Source of the DNA: Phoronis australis
Taxonomy: Eukaryota > Phoronida > Phoronidae
Direction of reading: 5' to 3'
DNA length: 64,000 nucleotides
Assembly: GCA_002633005.1 (NCBI GenBank)
Contig: NMRA01000326.1
Location: forward strand, 356,070-420,069
Part shown: positions 62,601 through 64,000 of the stretch, piece after piece
Layout: every line of letters begins with the position of its first letter
How positions within the stretch are numbered: position 1 is the first letter of the stretch
Program-made: the position numbers and the translations under genes
Notes under the pieces: model-generated
What the model was told of the DNA's origin: nothing
What the model saw: the letters and a program-made list of their open reading frames with translations, nothing else
Databases searched by the model: none

Positions 62601-64000
62601 ACTACTATAATGATGCCTCCTTGTGGCATTTTTGTATATGCAGCTGTATCTCATGAACCCCATGCAAAAGTTTCATTAGATTTTTCAAGTGCGTTTCTAT
62701 GAAGGTGACGTCCAATGACATATCCAACTACCACAGTGCCCCTAGTGGCATATTTTCACATTTTCGGATATTTCTTTGTGGTGCCTTTACAAATTATCAT
62801 GAAATTTAGCACATAGGTTTCTATAAGAGATTTTTGCTTAGACGCGGTGTGTTGTTCACCATCTTGTGGGAAGGCCTTTTTTATTATTTGTTAGTCTGTT
62901 TTTGGCATCTGTTAAATCACTTAGGTGCTTATGACAAATGTTTATGTGCCGGTTAACTATTATTGAACTGTGCAGTCATCATATTACTTTTGTTTGTACT
63001 GTAGAAACGAAGTTCATTATGACACAACCTTATCTTCTAATTAATAAACAAGCTGTTTATTTCGACACATCCTTGTGTGAGTTCTTAAACCAGGCATTTA
63101 TTTTGACATTTCTTTCTGTGTGTTCTTAAACAAGATGTTTATTTCAACACCTTCTTATGTAAATTCTTAAACAAGATGTTTATTTCGACAATCCTTATGT
63201 GAGTTCTTAGACCAGACGTTTATTTCGACACTTCCTCATATGAGTTCTTAAACCTGGTGTTTACTAGAATTCTTGTGATGTCTGTATTAAAGTTCTGTTG
63301 TCACCGATATGATTTGCAATTGATGATTGGAGATTTTGCTGAAATTACACTAAACTTCAGACATGCTATATCTGAGCATTACTGCTTTGCCGTATGAAAG
63401 AAAACATTCAACATTGAAAAGTCATATTCAACGTCTTCTTTTAACAGAGTTGCTGGTGTGATGAGTCATTTTGGCAATATTCCAGGAAGCGCAATTAATT
63501 GCAAAAGTCAATCTCTAATGATATAAACCATGATGTACATACTATAGGTGTCTTAAGCCAACTCACATGGCTCCCCAGCTGAATGACGACATTGCAGTTC
63601 ATTTGCAAGATCTCTCTACATTGTGTGTGTACTGTTAAATGTCCATGCATTTTAGTCTATTATTCAATGTGGTACCACCTTGCTCCTATGTGGTAATTGT
63701 GTATTTTCTGTGCTCTTGTAGTGGAGAGGCTGACAGATGGTTCATGGTTCACACTAGGTGGCAGCAATACTAGGACGTGTCAGAAATGTGAAGCAAAAAC
63801 CCGCCCAGATGTAACCGGGTCAAGGTGGGTGGGTCAATGAGGAATTGCACTGAGGATCAAACAAATTATAATTTATAGCCTTGCTGACATGTTCTTTTGT
63901 TTCGTGGGGTCAGTTTCATAAAAAATGCTGTGAAAGTTCGAGTCAGCAGCACATCGTAGGTTGTGTGGAGAACGGCTATAGCCCTGTTGAAGTACCTGTA
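53632..64000 (+). CDS. TMEM67: Meckelin (TMEM67), N-terminal five exons, cut by the window end
   Basis: Exons from splice sites and phase: 53632-53824, 60229-60317, 61346-61451, 63722-63824, and 63943 to the window end. This gives 183 residues. Residues 1-21 look like a signal peptide. The cysteine-rich N-terminal ectodomain then matches human meckelin in order: ECRQCSQ, LSCVCERGHRLTKDNGG, ITCVACPPNE, DKWSCVKC, NVERLTDGS, TCQKCEAK. Meckelin is a ciliary transition-zone membrane protein of the MKS/tectonic complex. The ATG has a good context (AACAAATGG). The frizzled-like remainder and transmembrane segments lie beyond the window. The exon 5 acceptor (TTCGAG before 63943) is chosen by phase and is the least certain boundary. 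Confidence 0.92.
53880..53940. repeat. AT-rich palindromic microsatellite in TMEM67 intron 1
   Basis: TATACATATATATGTATA-type alternating purine/pyrimidine sequence that can form a cruciform. It lies 56 bases after the exon 1 donor. Confidence 0.8.
54589..54754. repeat. Hairpin element in TMEM67 intron 1
   Basis: Arms of about 40 bases: GGAAATTCATATTT ... GTGTTAAATACC on the left and GGTATTTAACAC ... AAATATGAATTTCC on the right, with a 6-base indel. The loop contains two copies of GAGGACTGAGGAAGACAT-like sequence. MITE-like. Confidence 0.75.
55480..56470. repeat. Dispersed repeat copy, partner of 1-620
   Basis: The part from 56080 onward matches window positions 1-450 in the same orientation (see that entry). 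The upstream part (AAAATGGCGGAC, TTTTTGAGG motifs) has no partner in the window, so it may extend the element beyond the left window edge. Confidence 0.6.
56891..57409 (+). mobile_element. Older copy of the LTR mini-element family
   Basis: The layout is the same as at 51617-52154 but on the plus strand and more diverged. The 5' LTR starts TGTTATAGATG and carries AAGCTGAATGGTTAGCA. The interior shares CAGCAAACGGATGATCTACC. The polypurine GGAAAGGGGGGAA ends at 57279, and the 3' LTR is 57280-57409, with TAGCTGAATGGTTGGCA and ending ATTACTACA. Flanks are GTAA and GTCA, a decayed target duplication. The two LTRs differ strongly, so insertion is old. Confidence 0.7.
58629..58876. repeat. 45-bp tandem repeat, about five copies, in TMEM67 intron 1
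   Basis: Copies of a 45-base unit beginning CATTATTATATGTATTCAAG. The last copy holds a partial internal duplication. 45 is divisible by three, which explains the long open frames in all three plus frames here. Confidence 0.95.
60476..60545. repeat. Two-copy 34-bp tandem duplication
   Basis: AAAGTGCTCAAGCCATCATT followed by TACTTTATTTTTAC occurs twice in a row, without change, in TMEM67 intron 2. Confidence 0.9.
61557..62352. repeat. 49-bp minisatellite, 16 copies, in TMEM67 intron 3
   Basis: The unit reads GTAGGCCAAAATAGCCCAGC then ATGCATGAGCATTCTTGCTG then TTATCTCAG. Copies are nearly identical. Every junction reads CTGTTATCTCAG directly followed by GTAGGC, a splice acceptor abutting a splice donor. 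The array starts about 105 bases after exon 3. Confidence 0.96.
62450..62880. repeat. Degenerate dispersed repeat in TMEM67 intron 3
   Basis: Contains repeated phrases of the type CATGAAATTTAGCACATAGG and GTTTCTATGAAGGTGAC, also seen in weaker form at 54430-54480. Probably old non-autonomous element sequence; no boundaries found. Confidence 0.35.
63040..63262. repeat. Degenerate ~47-bp tandem repeat in TMEM67 intron 3
   Basis: About five copies of a unit like ACAAGATGTTTATTTCGACA followed by CTCCTTATGTGAGTTCTTAA, with frequent substitutions. It accounts for the open frame at 62938-63129. Confidence 0.85.

Overview
This is a metazoan nuclear window of about 40% GC, most likely from a marine invertebrate. 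The evidence is long GT-AG introns, animal-type genes (choline dehydrogenase, an RBM12-family RNA-binding protein, meckelin), many minisatellites, LINE and DNA-transposon debris, and an LTR-type mini-element. I cannot fix the phylum from sequence alone. There is one assembly gap (46836-47332).

Layout. (1) 931-11839, plus strand: a nine-exon gene that joins a mitochondrial presequence, two tandem HAD phosphatase domains and a complete choline dehydrogenase in one predicted protein of 1139 residues. The second HAD and the dehydrogenase share one uninterrupted exon, so the fusion is not an exon-joining guess. (2) 15357-20045, minus strand: an RBM12/RBM12B-like protein in a single 1562-codon coding exon. 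(3) 20-53 kb: a largely repeat-derived interval. It holds minisatellites, TIR elements, a decayed transposase-like gene (about 30.6-32.9 kb), a decayed LINE (about 37.9-39.2 kb), a hairpin element, a gapped TA-flanked TIR element and a 538-bp LTR mini-element. Several minus-strand open segments with splice-like ends (40.1-45.8 kb) might be an unrecognised gene. (4) 53632-64000, plus strand: the first five exons of meckelin (TMEM67), running off the window.

How the parts relate. CHDH makes betaine aldehyde from choline in mitochondria. HAD phosphatases fused ahead of it suggest, but do not prove, coupled release of choline from a phosphate ester, for example for glycine-betaine osmolyte synthesis. 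The RBM12-like gene and TMEM67 lie head to head, as RBM12B and TMEM67 do on human 8q22.1, which points to an old conserved neighbourhood. The most unusual mobile element is the LTR mini-element at 51617-52154. Its 152-bp terminal repeats carry tRNA-like A and B boxes. An older relative lies at 56891-57409.
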